64,000 bases of DNA, from NCBI RefSeq assembly GCF_039852015.1, contig NZ_CP156628.1, positions 558,001 through 622,000 on the forward strand, in the 5' to 3' direction. How positions within the stretch are numbered: position 1 is the first letter of the stretch; the number at the start of each line of letters is the position of its first letter. Positions 1-9,522 of the stretch are shown in pieces. The translations under genes were made by a program, and so were the position numbers. The notes beneath the pieces are model-generated. The model saw only the letters and a program-made list of their open reading frames with translations, searched no databases and was not told the origin of the DNA. The DNA is from Robbsia sp. KACC 23696 (GTDB taxonomy: Bacteria > Pseudomonadota > Gammaproteobacteria > Burkholderiales > Burkholderiaceae).

Positions 1-55
1 TCGCCGACGCGGCGATGCCCGTCTATCGTGGCATGCTTCCGTTGAGCGTTATAAT

Positions 56-66
56 TTGTCTTACAA
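56..66. promoter_or_regulatory. Candidate FadR/GntR-family operator
   Basis: The 11-mer TTGTCTTACAA fits the TNGTNNNACNA consensus of FadR-subfamily GntR repressors exactly and is an inverted repeat (TTGT, 3-nt gap, ACAA). It lies about 180 bp upstream of the aldehyde dehydrogenase gene, in what appears to be a non-coding leader. It may control that gene or the next gene to the left, outside the window. An 11-mer with degenerate positions can arise by chance, so this rests on position and symmetry only. Confidence 0.4.
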
Positions 67-246
67 CTTGATGCATTGGTCTTGCCCGAAGTGTTGCGAA
101 CGCGTCACTTATCGGCGCGAAGACGACGACGATTTCGGGCTGGGCGGCGCCTGCGGCGCATCGGCATCGAAGGTACACTGAGCGTCCAATGGCGGGTGCT
201 GGTCATGCGGCGCAATGCAGATCCTGGACTTTTGGAGACTTGAGCA

Positions 247-1692
247 ATGAGCGATATTCAATACCCGGCGTATCCCGAAGTGAAGCTGTATATCAACGGC
301 GAATGGCAACGGGGTGCACGCGATACGGCGGTGATCAATCCGGCCACGGAGGCGGAAATCGGCCGCCTGGCACTGGCATCGGAAAAAGAGTTGGCCGAGG
401 CGGTGCGGGCGGCGGATCAGGGATTCAAGACTTGGCGCAAGGTGCCGGCACTCGAGCGCAGCAAGATCATGCGCAAGGCGGCCGCCCTGTTGCGCGAGCG
501 TGCGGAATCGATCGCCGCGATCATGACGATGGAGCAAGGCAAACCCCTGGCGGAAGCGCGGGTGGAGACGCTGAGCGCCGCCGACACGATCGAATGGTTT
601 GCCGAGGAAGCGCGGCGGACCTACGGCCGCATCATCCCGTCGCGTAGCCCGCAGGTGCGCAACGTCGTGCTCCGAGAGCCGGTCGGTCCGGTTGCCGCTT
701 TCACGCCGTGGAATTTCCCGATCAATCAAGCGGTGCGCAAGGTGTCGGCCGCGCTAGCGGCCGGTTGTTCGATCGTCCTGAAAGGGCCGGAGGAAACGCC
801 GGCGAGCTGTGCGGAATTGGTGCGCGCCTACGCCGATGCCGGCGTGCCGGCAGGCGTGTTGAATCTGGTCTTCGGTGTGCCGTCCGAGGTATCCAACTAT
901 CTGATCGCGCATCCGGTCATCCGGAAAATCTCGTTCACCGGGTCGACGCCGGTGGGGAAACAGCTGGCCGCTTTGGCAGGGCAGCATATGAAGCGCGTGA
1001 CGATGGAACTGGGCGGTCACGCACCGGTTCTGGTGTTTGCCGACGCCGATATCGATCGCGCGGCGCAATTGCTGGCAGGGGCCAAGTACCGCAATGCCGG
1101 ACAAGTCTGTATCTCGCCGACGCGTTTTCTGGTCGAGCGCAGTGTCGTTCAGCAGTTTACCGATGCGTTTGCCGCCGCCTCCCGCGCTTTGAAAGTGGGT
1201 AATGGCCTGGACGAAACGTCGAAAATGGGGGCACTCGCAAATGATCGTCGGCTGGCTGCGATGGAGCGGCTGGTGGCCGATGCGCGCGAGAAGGGCGCGG
1301 AGGTCGTGACTGGCGGTGAACGGGTTGGCGACAAGGGCTATTTCTTTGCCCCGACAGTCTTGCGCAATGTCCCGGCGAACGCGGCGTTGATGCACGAGGA
1401 GCCGTTCGGCCCGCTCGCGCCCATCATCGCTTTCGACTCGTATCAGGAGGCAATAGTCGAAGCGAATCGCTTGCCGTTCGGGCTTGCCGCGTATGCGTAT
1501 TCGCGCTCTGCCGCCACGGTGGCGCGTGTGGGCAACGACATCGAGAGCGGCATGATCTCGATCAATCAACACGGTCTGAGCATGCCGGAAACGCCGTTCG
1601 GTGGCGTCAAGGATTCGGGCTATGGCTCCGAGGGCGGGCAGGAAGCGATGGAAGCCTATCTCGTCACGAAATACATCGCCGAAGGCACTTGA
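247..1692 (+). CDS. NAD(P)-dependent aldehyde dehydrogenase (succinate/ketoglutarate-semialdehyde type)
   Basis: A 481-residue cytoplasmic aldehyde dehydrogenase that oxidises an aldehyde to the carboxylate with NAD(P)+. The oxyanion-hole Asn156 (PWNF), general base Glu254 (ELGG) and catalytic Cys288 (GQVCISPTR) are all present, as is the FTGST turn of the cofactor site at 230-234. Length and motifs are closest to the succinate-semialdehyde / alpha-ketoglutarate-semialdehyde branch, but the true substrate cannot be read from sequence. The ATG is preceded by GGAG about 9 nt upstream. It stands alone here with a strong terminator after it, so any operon partner would be left of the window. A FadR-type operator sequence lies in its upstream region. 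Confidence 0.9.
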   Translation: MSDIQYPAYPEVKLYINGEWQRGARDTAVINPATEAEIGRLALASEKELAEAVRAADQGFKTWRKVPALERSKIMRKAAALLRERAESIAAIMTMEQGKPLAEARVETLSAADTIEWFAEEARRTYGRIIPSRSPQVRNVVLREPVGPVAAFTPWNFPINQAVRKVSAALAAGCSIVLKGPEETPASCAELVRAYADAGVPAGVLNLVFGVPSEVSNYLIAHPVIRKISFTGSTPVGKQLAALAGQHMKRVTMELGGHAPVLVFADADIDRAAQLLAGAKYRNAGQVCISPTRFLVERSVVQQFTDAFAAASRALKVGNGLDETSKMGALANDRRLAAMERLVADAREKGAEVVTGGERVGDKGYFFAPTVLRNVPANAALMHEEPFGPLAPIIAFDSYQEAIVEANRLPFGLAAYAYSRSAATVARVGNDIESGMISINQHGLSMPETPFGGVKDSGYGSEGGQEAMEAYLVTKYIAEGT

Positions 1693-1738
1693 GCGGCCAA
1701 TAGCGGGCCGGATAAAGCTTCCGGTCCGGATCACACCG

Positions 1739-1774
1739 AAGGGACAGTCGTTACGTAACGACTGTCCCTTTTTT
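1739..1774 (+). terminator. Strong Rho-independent terminator
   Basis: A perfect 32-nt palindrome (two 16-nt arms meeting at TTACGTAA) is followed by a T run, about 47 nt after the aldehyde dehydrogenase stop codon. The stem begins with AAGGGACAG, so the left-hand A tract pairs with the T tract. The same structure would work in reverse for a minus-strand transcript. Confidence 0.85.
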
Positions 1775-2015
1775 ACGTAAGTCGTGGTGAAAAACCGTCA
1801 AACAAGTGATTTAGAACCCCGCCCTATCCGGATTTCCGCTAAGCCGCGTCCGCTTGCCTTATTATCCCACATGATAAATAAAAGAATCGTTTAATTGCCG
1901 CTGCAATTGTTCGGCTTCGGTAAAACGGGCTGTGAACGGTGTTGCGCATCGAAACGGACCCGTCGCTGCGGTCTGGCGCCTTGCATGGCGCCGCGCCACT
2001 TTGCTAGGTGAAGAG

Positions 2016-3350
2016 ATGAAGAAGCTAATGGCCCGACTCGGTCGGTTGAACCATTTCCGGGGGCAGCGCGCCACCGTCCATGGTCGCATGGAAGCACTGG
2101 ATCGGACGAATGCCGTTATCGAATTCAAAGCGGACGGCACCATCCTCTCGGCGAATGCTATTTTCCTGGATTTGATGGGTTACCGTCTGGACGAGGTCGT
2201 CGGCCAGCACCATCGCATTTTCGTGGAAGCGCCGTTGCACGCCAGCAGTGAATACCGCGCGTTCTGGAACAAGTTGTCCACCGGGCAGTTTCATCGGGGG
2301 GTGTTCAAGCGTCTGCGCCAAGACGGCAGTGAAGTGTGGATTCAGGCCACCTACAACCCGATCATCGATACCGACGGTAAGGTGCGCCGCGTCATCAAGT
2401 ATGCAACCGATGTCACGGCCGATGAATTGCGACATGCCGATCATCGGGGACAGGTCGACGCCATTGGACGGGCGCAGGCCGTGATCGAGTTTGCCCTCGA
2501 CGGGACGGTGCTGGCAGCCAACGCAAACTTCCTCGAAGCCTTTGGTTTCAAGTCGAACGAGGTGATCGGGCGTCACCACAGTATGTTCGTCGATCCGACG
2601 TATCGCAAAAGTAGCGACTACCAGACCTTCTGGAAAAAACTCGCGGAAGGTCGGCACGATAGCGGCATCTATCAACGCTTCGGCAAGCACGGGCGTTCGG
2701 TATGGATCCAGGCGAGCTATAACCCGATTCGCGATATGAACGGGGATCTGGTGAAAGTCGTCAAGTACGCGACCGACATCACGGCCCGCATCGACGCGAC
2801 CCAGATGTTGCGAAACGCCGTGGGCGGCCTTTCGACGGCATTGCGGGACAATGCCTCGTTTGCAAGTTCGGCAAACGATCTGGCGCAGCGCACGGCGGCG
2901 ATGGCACAGCATGGCGGCGATGCGGTCCATGAAATGGTCTCGACGATGCGCGAGATCCACGACGGTTCGAAAGCCGTCGGGGATATCGTCAAGGTGATCG
3001 ATGGCCTCGCGTTCCAGACGAATCTGTTGGCGTTGAACGCTGCGGTGGAGGCGGCGCGAGCGGGTGAGGCTGGGAAGGGTTTTGCGGTGGTGGCGGGTGA
3101 AGTCCGCAACCTGGCACAGCGAAGCGCCGATTCGGCACGGGAGATTCGCGCGTTGATCGACCGCTCGAACAAGCAAGTCGAGCACGGCGTCGCGCTAGTG
3201 GAAGATGCGGGCGCGACGATCAGTGAGGTCGTGACCGCCGTGAAGGAAATGGCGACGTCGATGGACGCCATCGTGTCCGCCTCGGAGCAGCAGGGCAATC
3301 AACTCGCCGGCTTGCATCAGGCGACCGAAGCGCTGAAGATCGAATCTTGA
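2016..3350 (+). CDS. Soluble methyl-accepting chemotaxis protein with two PAS domains (BdlA-like)
   Basis: This is a 444-residue signal transducer. Two PAS domains (about 28-138 and 150-258) each carry the paired GxHHxxFV and SVWIQAxYNPI blocks of the Aer/BdlA type. They are followed by a methyl-accepting signalling domain with the conserved tip [18 protein letters not shown]. No membrane helix is seen, so it should sit in the cytoplasm, sense a redox or small-molecule cue and talk to CheA/CheW. The ATG at 2016 is chosen because AGGTG lies 5 nt upstream; an in-frame ATG at 1932 would add 28 residues unlike the family. The protein stops soon after the second signalling helix ([12 protein letters not shown]), so the C-terminal helix is short. 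It is the same architecture as the Pseudomonas biofilm-dispersal protein BdlA; a role in dispersal here is inference. Confidence 0.85.
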   Translation: MKKLMARLGRLNHFRGQRATVHGRMEALDRTNAVIEFKADGTILSANAIFLDLMGYRLDEVVGQHHRIFVEAPLHASSEYRAFWNKLSTGQFHRGVFKRLRQDGSEVWIQATYNPIIDTDGKVRRVIKYATDVTADELRHADHRGQVDAIGRAQAVIEFALDGTVLAANANFLEAFGFKSNEVIGRHHSMFVDPTYRKSSDYQTFWKKLAEGRHDSGIYQRFGKHGRSVWIQASYNPIRDMNGDLVKVVKYATDITARIDATQMLRNAVGGLSTALRDNASFASSANDLAQRTAAMAQHGGDAVHEMVSTMREIHDGSKAVGDIVKVIDGLAFQTNLLALNAAVEAARAGEAGKGFAVVAGEVRNLAQRSADSAREIRALIDRSNKQVEHGVALVEDAGATISEVVTAVKEMATSMDAIVSASEQQGNQLAGLHQATEALKIES

Positions 3351-3489
3351 CCTCGACGACCTCGCTAGCGACGCTAGCGTCAATAACGTCGGATTAGCAC
3401 TTGCCTGATGTTGTTCCGACGCGCGCCTCGCCGCTTCATGCATCGGGCGCTGTGCAGTCGTTCCCTCGGCGTTGTGGCGCGCCGTAACC

Positions 3490-4731
3490 TCAAACGGCAT
3501 TACGCCGTTCATACCGCAGCGCGCTGGAAAAGCCAATTTGCGCTGCGACCGCCGTGGCGGTCAGTACCAAGGCAGCGCCCAACTCCGGGCGTCCGGCCAA
3601 TCCCGTCAGCATCGTGCACAATGCGCCCACCGCCATTTGCGTAAAGCCGTACAGCCCCGCCGCCGAGCCGATCAAGCGATTATCGACGGCCAAAGCCTTG
3701 CTGAGCGCGGCTGGACTGGATAGTCCAGCACCAAAGGCATAGATCGAAGTGCAGGCGACGGCCCAGCAGACATCCAGATGGCCGCTCAACACAATCCCGA
3801 GAAGCACAACGCTAGCCGCGAGGCTGAAGACATTCCCGGCCATTAAGAGCCGCGTCAACGCGACGCTGCGGATCAGGCGCCGAGTGGTCGCATTGCCGAG
3901 CGACATGCCGACGATCAACAGCCCGAGATAGACGCCAACTTCTCCCAAGGGCCGGTGCAAGACCCGCGTCACGATGAACGGTGCGGCAGCGATATAGCCA
4001 TAGATCGAGGTGGTCGCGCAGCCACCGCCAATCGCATAACCGAGGAAGGCGGGCGCTCGCAACAAGCTGCCGTAGTCGCGCATCAGCTTGCGCATACTGA
4101 GCCGGCCGGTGGGACTTGCGGTCTCCGGGATCATCCGCCAGGTCAGAATCAGCGTCGCCGCGCCCAAGGCCGTCAAAACGGCGAAGACCAAGCGCCAGCC
4201 GCCGATACTGACCAATGCCCATCCGGCCAGTGGCGCAAAGCCGGGCCCGATCATCATCATCAGATTCATCAAGGCCAGGGCGCGCACCGCCTCGTCGCTG
4301 GCGGAGGTATCGCGCACGATCGCGCGACCCAATGCCAAACCGGCGCACCCGCCCAATGCCTGAAACAGACGCGCGACGACCAACACATGCACGCTTTGCG
4401 CGCACATCGCCACCGCGCTGGCCAGGCCATACAGCGCCAAACCAAACAACAGCAAGGGACGACGACCGACGCTGTCGGACACCGGACCGTAGAGCAATTG
4501 CCCGAGCGCGAGACCGATTATGTAGACGCTGATCGTCGCCTGCATGGCTGCCGGTCCAACGCCAAATGCATGCGCCGCGTCCGGGAGCGCGGGCACGAAG
4601 ATATGCATCGCCAAGGTGCCGCTGATCGTGATCAGGACCAACAGCCAGAGCGGCGCCTGTGGCGAGGAGGCCCCGGTGGGGGAACCCGCGGGCGAGGCGG
4701 TGGACGCGGCCTTGCCGCTAGCGATACGCAT
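3490..4731 (-). CDS. Bcr/CflA-family multidrug efflux MFS transporter
   Basis: A 12-helix major facilitator exporter of the drug:H+ antiporter-1 Bcr/CflA group. The first helix carries FVPALPDAA, helix 2 to loop 2-3 carries GQLLYGPVSDSVGRRP, and helix 4 carries RLFQALGGCAG, all hallmarks of this group. With the ATG at 4731 (AGGA about 9 nt upstream) the protein has 413 residues, the family's usual length. A further in-frame ATG at 4827 would add 32 basic and serine-rich residues that do not look like a membrane start. It is monocistronic, convergent with the chemoreceptor and divergent from the gluconate dehydrogenase operon. Export of bicyclomycin- or chloramphenicol-like compounds is inferred from family only. 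Confidence 0.85.
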   Translation of the reverse strand: MRIASGKAASTASPAGSPTGASSPQAPLWLLVLITISGTLAMHIFVPALPDAAHAFGVGPAAMQATISVYIIGLALGQLLYGPVSDSVGRRPLLLFGLALYGLASAVAMCAQSVHVLVVARLFQALGGCAGLALGRAIVRDTSASDEAVRALALMNLMMMIGPGFAPLAGWALVSIGGWRLVFAVLTALGAATLILTWRMIPETASPTGRLSMRKLMRDYGSLLRAPAFLGYAIGGGCATTSIYGYIAAAPFIVTRVLHRPLGEVGVYLGLLIVGMSLGNATTRRLIRSVALTRLLMAGNVFSLAASVVLLGIVLSGHLDVCWAVACTSIYAFGAGLSSPAALSKALAVDNRLIGSAAGLYGFTQMAVGALCTMLTGLAGRPELGAALVLTATAVAAQIGFSSALRYERRNAV

Positions 4732-5354
4732 CGGGAGGTTCCTGGACAGACTGCAGCGCGGGCGGCTGGTCCGCGATGACGCGTGTAAGCTTTCGCGCCG
4801 AAAAGGCGTCTTTTGTAAGCAAGACAATTATACGGATTTTGATTGTCTAGGCAACAATAATTCGACGCTCTGACGCGGTGAGAAGCGAGGTCGCCAGTGT
4901 CTGATTTCGGTCGATCCCGAGAGCGGGCGTCGCTTCACAAATTGCAACGGCGATTGGAGGGGGGGCTCGATTGTAAGCCGAGGTCAATCTAGGGAATACC
5001 ACTAATATGTTAGGGAAATCGCCAATACGGTGCGCATCACGGCGCTGGTCGGCGCGTATCAGGGTTCTTTCACACAAAGATGCGATAGAGAAAAAATGAT
5101 TTATCTTTCAAAAAGCTAGCAAGCAATCTTGCTGAAGAGGGCGGATCGTCCCTTGGAAAAGACAACGCCTCCCGGTCGCTAATCCGGCAGGTGACAGATC
5201 GCAATACGGCCGTCCGCGGTGATATTCCAGCGCAACACTTCGGCCATCGCAGCGTTTCGGGAAACAATTGCCGCGACAATCTGTCGCGAATTTCCCTATA
5301 ATCCGGTCCGCTGAAAGGTTCACCCCATGACCTTCGCGAATTCGGAGAGCTAGC
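4732..5354. other. Divergent intergenic region between efflux gene and gluconate dehydrogenase
   Basis: About 620 bp without a supported gene. The middle part (about 4840-5110) is visibly richer in A and T than the flanks. The right end holds a recognisable promoter with an embedded palindrome, listed separately. No small ORF here has a ribosome-binding site and a recognisable product. Confidence 0.6.
5272..5302 (+). promoter_or_regulatory. Promoter with embedded operator-like palindrome, gluconate dehydrogenase operon
   Basis: A perfect -10 hexamer TATAAT lies at 5297-5302, 52 nt before the first start codon. The perfect palindrome CGCGACA-ATC-TGTCGCG occupies 5272-5288. Its left arm includes a weak -35-like GCGACA (18-nt spacer), so a dimeric repressor bound there would sit between -35 and -10. 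This is read directly from the sequence; the regulator is unknown. Confidence 0.55.
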
Positions 5355-6101
5355 ATGTCAGAAGAAAAAGAGCCGCGCAGACGGTTCTTGCGCCAGGTTC
5401 TGGCAATCGTTCCCGCATCGAGTCTTGCTACCGGTGTCGCGGTGTCCACAACCGCTTGCACGCCACCGCACGAAACGAAGACCGCCGATAACGGCGGCGC
5501 GACAGCTGCGGCGTCGAATGCGTCGTACGAGCCACGCTATTTCACCCCCGGTGAATACCGCTTCCTTCAAGCTGCAGTCGACCATTTGATTCCGTCGGAC
5601 GAATATGGCGCGGGTGCGCTCGAATCCGACGTGCCGGTGTTCCTCGACAAGCAGATGGACACGCCCTATGGCCATGGTCAGCTGTGGTACATGCAGGGGC
5701 CTTTCCATCCGGACCAACCCCCTGAAATGGGGTATCAGCTCAACCTGACGCCGCGGCAAATCTTCCGCCTGGGCATTGCCGAATCCGAAACCTATGCGAA
5801 CAGCGCGCACGGCAAGAGCTTCGTGGAACTGGCGAAGGACCTGCAATTACAGGTCCTGAAGGAGATCGAGGCGGGCAAGGCGCATTTCGACAAAGTGCCG
5901 GCTAAAACGTTCTTCGGCTTTTTGCTGAAAAGCACGAAGGAAGGCTATCTTGCCGACCCCATCTACGGCGGCAACAAGGATATGGGCGGTTGGAAGATGG
6001 TGGGCTTCCCGGGTGCCCGTGCGGACTTCATGGACTGGATCGACCAGCCGAATGTGAAGTATCCGTATGGACCGGTGTCGATTTCGGGAAGGAAGGGTTG
6101 A
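5355..6101 (+). CDS. Gluconate 2-dehydrogenase, subunit 3 (gamma)
   Basis: This is the small subunit of the membrane-associated periplasmic dehydrogenase that oxidises D-gluconate to 2-ketogluconate and feeds electrons to quinone. At 248 residues it has the expected size. The N-terminus carries a twin-arginine motif (RRRFLRQ, residues 8-14) and a hydrophobic stretch ending near AVSTTAC, so the folded gamma-alpha complex is probably exported by Tat with this signal in trans. GGAGAG lies 5 nt before the ATG. It is the first gene of a tight three-gene operon (2-bp and 7-bp gaps). The same architecture serves sorbitol and glucose dehydrogenases, so the sugar substrate is family inference. Confidence 0.9.
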   Translation: MSEEKEPRRRFLRQVLAIVPASSLATGVAVSTTACTPPHETKTADNGGATAAASNASYEPRYFTPGEYRFLQAAVDHLIPSDEYGAGALESDVPVFLDKQMDTPYGHGQLWYMQGPFHPDQPPEMGYQLNLTPRQIFRLGIAESETYANSAHGKSFVELAKDLQLQVLKEIEAGKAHFDKVPAKTFFGFLLKSTKEGYLADPIYGGNKDMGGWKMVGFPGARADFMDWIDQPNVKYPYGPVSISGRKG

Positions 6102-6102
6102 G

Positions 6103-7884
6103 ATGGCGATTAAAAAAGACAAAGTAGATGTCGTGCTGATCGGCTTCGGCTGGACGGGCGCCATCATGGGCATGGAAATGACTGATGCCGGCCTGAACGT
6201 TCTGGCGCTTGAGCGCGGCGAATTTCGCGACACGCCAACCGATGCGGCCTATCCGAAGGTCATCGACGAACTGGCCTATTCCACGCGCGGCAAGCTGTTC
6301 CAATCGCTGGCCGGCGAGACCTGCACGATTCGCCACAATATGCAGCTGACGGCGGTGCCGTACCGGCAGCATGGGTCGTTCCTGTTGGGCACGGGCGTGG
6401 GCGGAGCCGGTTTCCATTGGAACGGCATGATGTATCGGAATCTCCCGGAAGAGCTGGAGATGAAAACCCGCTACACCGAGCGGTATGGCAAGAAATTCAT
6501 CCCGGACGATATGCAGTTGCTGGATCACGGCGTGACCTATGCCGAGCTCGAGCCCCACTACAACTTCGTCGAAAAACTGATGGCCGTATCGGGTAAGGCC
6601 GGCAACATCAACGGGAAGACAACTGGCGCCGACGGCGGCAATCCGCTCGAAGCCGCACGGACCGAAGAATTCCCGACGGCCCCGCTCAAAAAGCAGTACA
6701 GCGGCTCCTTGTTCGAGAAAGCGGCCAGGGAAACCGGGTTTCATCCGTACATGGCACCGGCGGCCAACGCTTCTGAGCCTTATACGAACCCCTATGGCGT
6801 CCGTATCGGCCCCTGCAACTATTGCGGCTTCTGCGAGAACTACGGCTGCTATATGTACTCGAAGGCATCGCCGCAGACGACGATCCTTCCGGTACTGCTC
6901 AAGCGCAAGAATTTCGAACTGCGCACGGAATCGCACGTGCTGAAGGTCAATCTCGACGCCGACGGCAAGCACGCCACCGGCGTCACCTACATCGATTCGC
7001 AAGGCCGGGAAGTCGAGCAGCCCGCGGATATGGTGATCCTGACCGCGTTCCAGACCCACAACGTGCGCCTGATGCTGCTGTCCGGTATCGGCAAGCAATA
7101 CGACCCGGTGACCGGCGAGGGGACCGTCGGGCGCAACTTCGCCTATCAGATGAACGGTGGCGTCAATGTCATGTTGCCGAAGGGCACGGCATTGAACCGG
7201 TTCGCGGGCACGGGTGCCGGCGCGGTGGGCATGGACGATCTGAACGGCGACCAGTTCGACCACGGCCCGCTGGGCTTCGTCGGGGGCGCCAGCATCCGTA
7301 GCTTGAGCACCGGTGGTCGTCCGATCGGTCAGGCACCGACGGTGCCGGGCACGCCGTCCTGGGGCACCGAGTGGAAGAAGGGCGTTCAGGATGCCTACCA
7401 ACGGTATATGACGATCGGTATCTCCGGCTCGGTCATGGGCTACAAGGACCGCTACCTCGACCTGGATCCCACGTACAAGGACAAGTACGGCATGCCTTTG
7501 CTGCGCATGACCTTCGACTGGCACGACAACGAGTACGCGATGCTCGCGCATATGGGCGACGAGATGGAAAAGGTCGCGAAGGCCATTCCGAACGAAGGCA
7601 TTTACCGCGCTATCCGTAAGAAGGGATCGAGCTGGGATACCCGCGTCTATCAAAGTACCCATTTGACCGGCGGCGCGATCATGGGCACGAACCCGAAGGA
7701 AAGCGCGGTCAATCGTTTCTGCCAAAGCTGGGACGTGCCGAACGTGTTCGTTACGGGCGCCTGTTTGTTCCCGCAAAACATGGGCTATAACCCCACGGGG
7801 CTGGTCACTGCGCTGGCGTATTGGTCGGCAAAGGCCATCCGCGAGCAGTATCTGAAAAGCCCGGGTCCGCTGGTGCAGGCATAA
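6103..7884 (+). CDS. Gluconate 2-dehydrogenase, flavoprotein (GMC) subunit
   Basis: The 593-residue catalytic subunit. A Rossmann FAD motif is at residues 10-40 (GFGWTG, then LERGE), and the GMC C-terminal domain holds STHLTGGAIMGTNP and NPTGLVTALAYW. Residues 238-249 form a cysteine cluster CNYCGFCENYGC like the one that holds a 3Fe-4S cluster in bacterial FAD-glucose dehydrogenases. It has no signal peptide of its own and should be exported by riding with the Tat-targeted gamma subunit. The ATG at 6103 has GGAAGG upstream and follows the gamma stop by one base; a longer in-frame start overlaps that gene and is rejected. It is the alpha subunit of a gamma-alpha-cytochrome complex. Confidence 0.92.
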   Translation: MAIKKDKVDVVLIGFGWTGAIMGMEMTDAGLNVLALERGEFRDTPTDAAYPKVIDELAYSTRGKLFQSLAGETCTIRHNMQLTAVPYRQHGSFLLGTGVGGAGFHWNGMMYRNLPEELEMKTRYTERYGKKFIPDDMQLLDHGVTYAELEPHYNFVEKLMAVSGKAGNINGKTTGADGGNPLEAARTEEFPTAPLKKQYSGSLFEKAARETGFHPYMAPAANASEPYTNPYGVRIGPCNYCGFCENYGCYMYSKASPQTTILPVLLKRKNFELRTESHVLKVNLDADGKHATGVTYIDSQGREVEQPADMVILTAFQTHNVRLMLLSGIGKQYDPVTGEGTVGRNFAYQMNGGVNVMLPKGTALNRFAGTGAGAVGMDDLNGDQFDHGPLGFVGGASIRSLSTGGRPIGQAPTVPGTPSWGTEWKKGVQDAYQRYMTIGISGSVMGYKDRYLDLDPTYKDKYGMPLLRMTFDWHDNEYAMLAHMGDEMEKVAKAIPNEGIYRAIRKKGSSWDTRVYQSTHLTGGAIMGTNPKESAVNRFCQSWDVPNVFVTGACLFPQNMGYNPTGLVTALAYWSAKAIREQYLKSPGPLVQA

Positions 7885-7891
7885 GGAGACG

Positions 7892-9295
7892 ATGATGACT
7901 AAAAATATTGCGCGCGCCACGGCTTCGGTCCGGATGGCGCGGACATCGGGCGTCCTGTCGTCGTTGGCGGTCACGTTGGCGACCGTTGCCGGATTGGGCG
8001 CGTTGGCCCCGTCCGTGCTAGCCCAAACGAGCCAGCCCACGCAAAGCGCCGATCAGGCACAACTGATCAAGCAAGGCGCGTATCTGGCGCGGGCTGGCGA
8101 TTGTATCGCCTGCCATACGGCCAAGGGCGGGAAGCCGTTTGCTGGCGGCCTGCCGATGGCAACGCCGATCGGTACGATCTACTCGTCGAACATCACGCCG
8201 GACAAGACGCACGGTATTGGCGACTATACGCTCGAGGACTTCGACAAGGCCGTACGTCACGGCGTGGCGAAGAACGGCGACACCTTGTATCCGGCGATGC
8301 CTTACCCGTCGTACGCCAAGGTCAAGCCGTCCGATATCAAGGCGCTGTACGCGTATTTCATGAACGGCGTGCAGCCGGTGGCGCAAGCGAACAAGGCAAC
8401 GGATATCGCCTGGCCGATGTCGATGCGCTGGCCGTTGTCGATCTGGCGCAGCCTGTATGCGCCGGCGGTCGTGAGCGACGACAGTATGACGGGCGACGCC
8501 GATGCGGTGACGCGCGGCCGATACCTGGTCGAAGGACTGGCGCATTGCTCGGCATGCCATACGCCGCGCAAGGTGACGATGGAGGAATCGGCGCTGAGCG
8601 ATGACGGTTCGACCTTCCTGTCCGGCGCCGTGATCGACGGTTACCTGGCCAAGAACCTGCGCGGCGACGTCAACGACGGACTCGGTAAATGGAGCGAGGC
8701 GGACATCGTCGCCTTCTTGAAGGGCGGTCGCAACAGTCATTCGGCTGCGTTCGGCGGTATGGCGGAGGTGGTCGAGAACAGTACGCAGTACATGACCGAT
8801 GCCGATCTGACGGCGATCGCGCAGTACCTGAAGACCCTGAAGCCGGTGCGTGCGGACCAGGCGCCGTTGGCCTACAACGATGCCACCGAACAGATGTTCC
8901 ATAGCGGGAAAGCGAGCAGCAACGGCGCGATCCAGTTCCTGAACAACTGTGCGGCCTGCCACCGCACCACGGGCCTGGGCTGGAAGGAAACCTTCCCCGC
9001 CCTGGCCTTGAGTTCGACGGTGAACACGCAGGATCCGACGTCATTGATCCATATCGTCCTGGGTGGCGCGGAAATGCCGTGGACCACGTCGGCGCCGACG
9101 CACTACGCGATGCCCGCCTTCGCGCAGCGCTTGAACGACCAGGATATTGCCGATCTGCTGACCTTCGTCCGCTCCGGCTGGGGCAATAATGCGCCGCCCG
9201 TCACGCCGGACATGGTGGCAAAGGTGCGCAAGACGCTGCCGGAAACGCCGCGTGAGGCCTCGGAGAAATCGCTGTCGCCGGTGAACAAGGACTGA
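7892..9295 (+). CDS. Gluconate 2-dehydrogenase, tri-heme cytochrome c subunit
   Basis: This 467-residue periplasmic cytochrome takes electrons from the flavoprotein and passes them to ubiquinone. It has three c-type heme sites: CIACH (71-75), CSACH (219-223) and CAACH (353-357). A signal peptide with a hydrophobic core at about 22-43 ends at VLAQ. AAGGAG is 4-6 nt before the start, and two adjacent ATG codons are possible (7892 and 7895). It is the last gene of the operon and is followed by two terminators in tandem. No clear C-terminal membrane helix is visible, so membrane association may be peripheral. Confidence 0.92.
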   Translation: MMTKNIARATASVRMARTSGVLSSLAVTLATVAGLGALAPSVLAQTSQPTQSADQAQLIKQGAYLARAGDCIACHTAKGGKPFAGGLPMATPIGTIYSSNITPDKTHGIGDYTLEDFDKAVRHGVAKNGDTLYPAMPYPSYAKVKPSDIKALYAYFMNGVQPVAQANKATDIAWPMSMRWPLSIWRSLYAPAVVSDDSMTGDADAVTRGRYLVEGLAHCSACHTPRKVTMEESALSDDGSTFLSGAVIDGYLAKNLRGDVNDGLGKWSEADIVAFLKGGRNSHSAAFGGMAEVVENSTQYMTDADLTAIAQYLKTLKPVRADQAPLAYNDATEQMFHSGKASSNGAIQFLNNCAACHRTTGLGWKETFPALALSSTVNTQDPTSLIHIVLGGAEMPWTTSAPTHYAMPAFAQRLNDQDIADLLTFVRSGWGNNAPPVTPDMVAKVRKTLPETPREASEKSLSPVNKD

Positions 9296-9306
9296 TTCAA
9301 CGCTCT

Positions 9307-9331
9307 GGGGCGCTTTCCGGCCCCATTTTTT
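9307..9331 (+). terminator. First terminator after gluconate dehydrogenase operon
   Basis: The hairpin GGGGC, 8-nt loop, GCCCC is followed by A and six T residues, starting 12 nt after the cytochrome stop codon. The stem is short but GC-only. Confidence 0.7.
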
Positions 9332-9333
9332 AG

Positions 9334-9371
9334 CGCCGCATGCCCTGTCAGGGGTGTGCGGCGTTTTTTTT
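9334..9371 (+). terminator. Second, stronger terminator after gluconate dehydrogenase operon
   Basis: The stem CGCCGCA / TGCGGCG encloses an inner CCCT/AGGG pair and is followed directly by eight T residues. It lies 3 nt after the first terminator, so read-through of the first is caught here. This also argues that the KaiC-like gene starts well downstream. Confidence 0.85.
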
Positions 9372-9522
9372 GGATCGAACCCCATCCGTCGATAGGCAAT
9401 CTCTGCCGGCGCAGGATCCTCGCGGCATCGGTTATCATATTACCGGCGGCGGCGTACCGGCTGTGTCCACACACGCGACGTCGTCGAGAGCAAGTTCATC
9501 AGGCGGGTCACTAAAGATTGAA

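Noticed and set aside
6028-8040. 670-codon open frame on the minus strand across the gluconate dehydrogenase flavoprotein
   Set aside because: It is antisense to a gene with clear motifs, rich in Arg/His/Ala, and has no recognisable domain: a shadow of high-GC codon bias. The same holds for long antisense frames at 754-1734, 2025-3185, 8018-8962, 13637-15391 and 34188-35651.
9340-9522. N-terminal extension of the KaiC-like protein back to 9340
   Set aside because: That start lies inside the stem of the upstream terminator and the added residues resemble no KaiC N-terminus.
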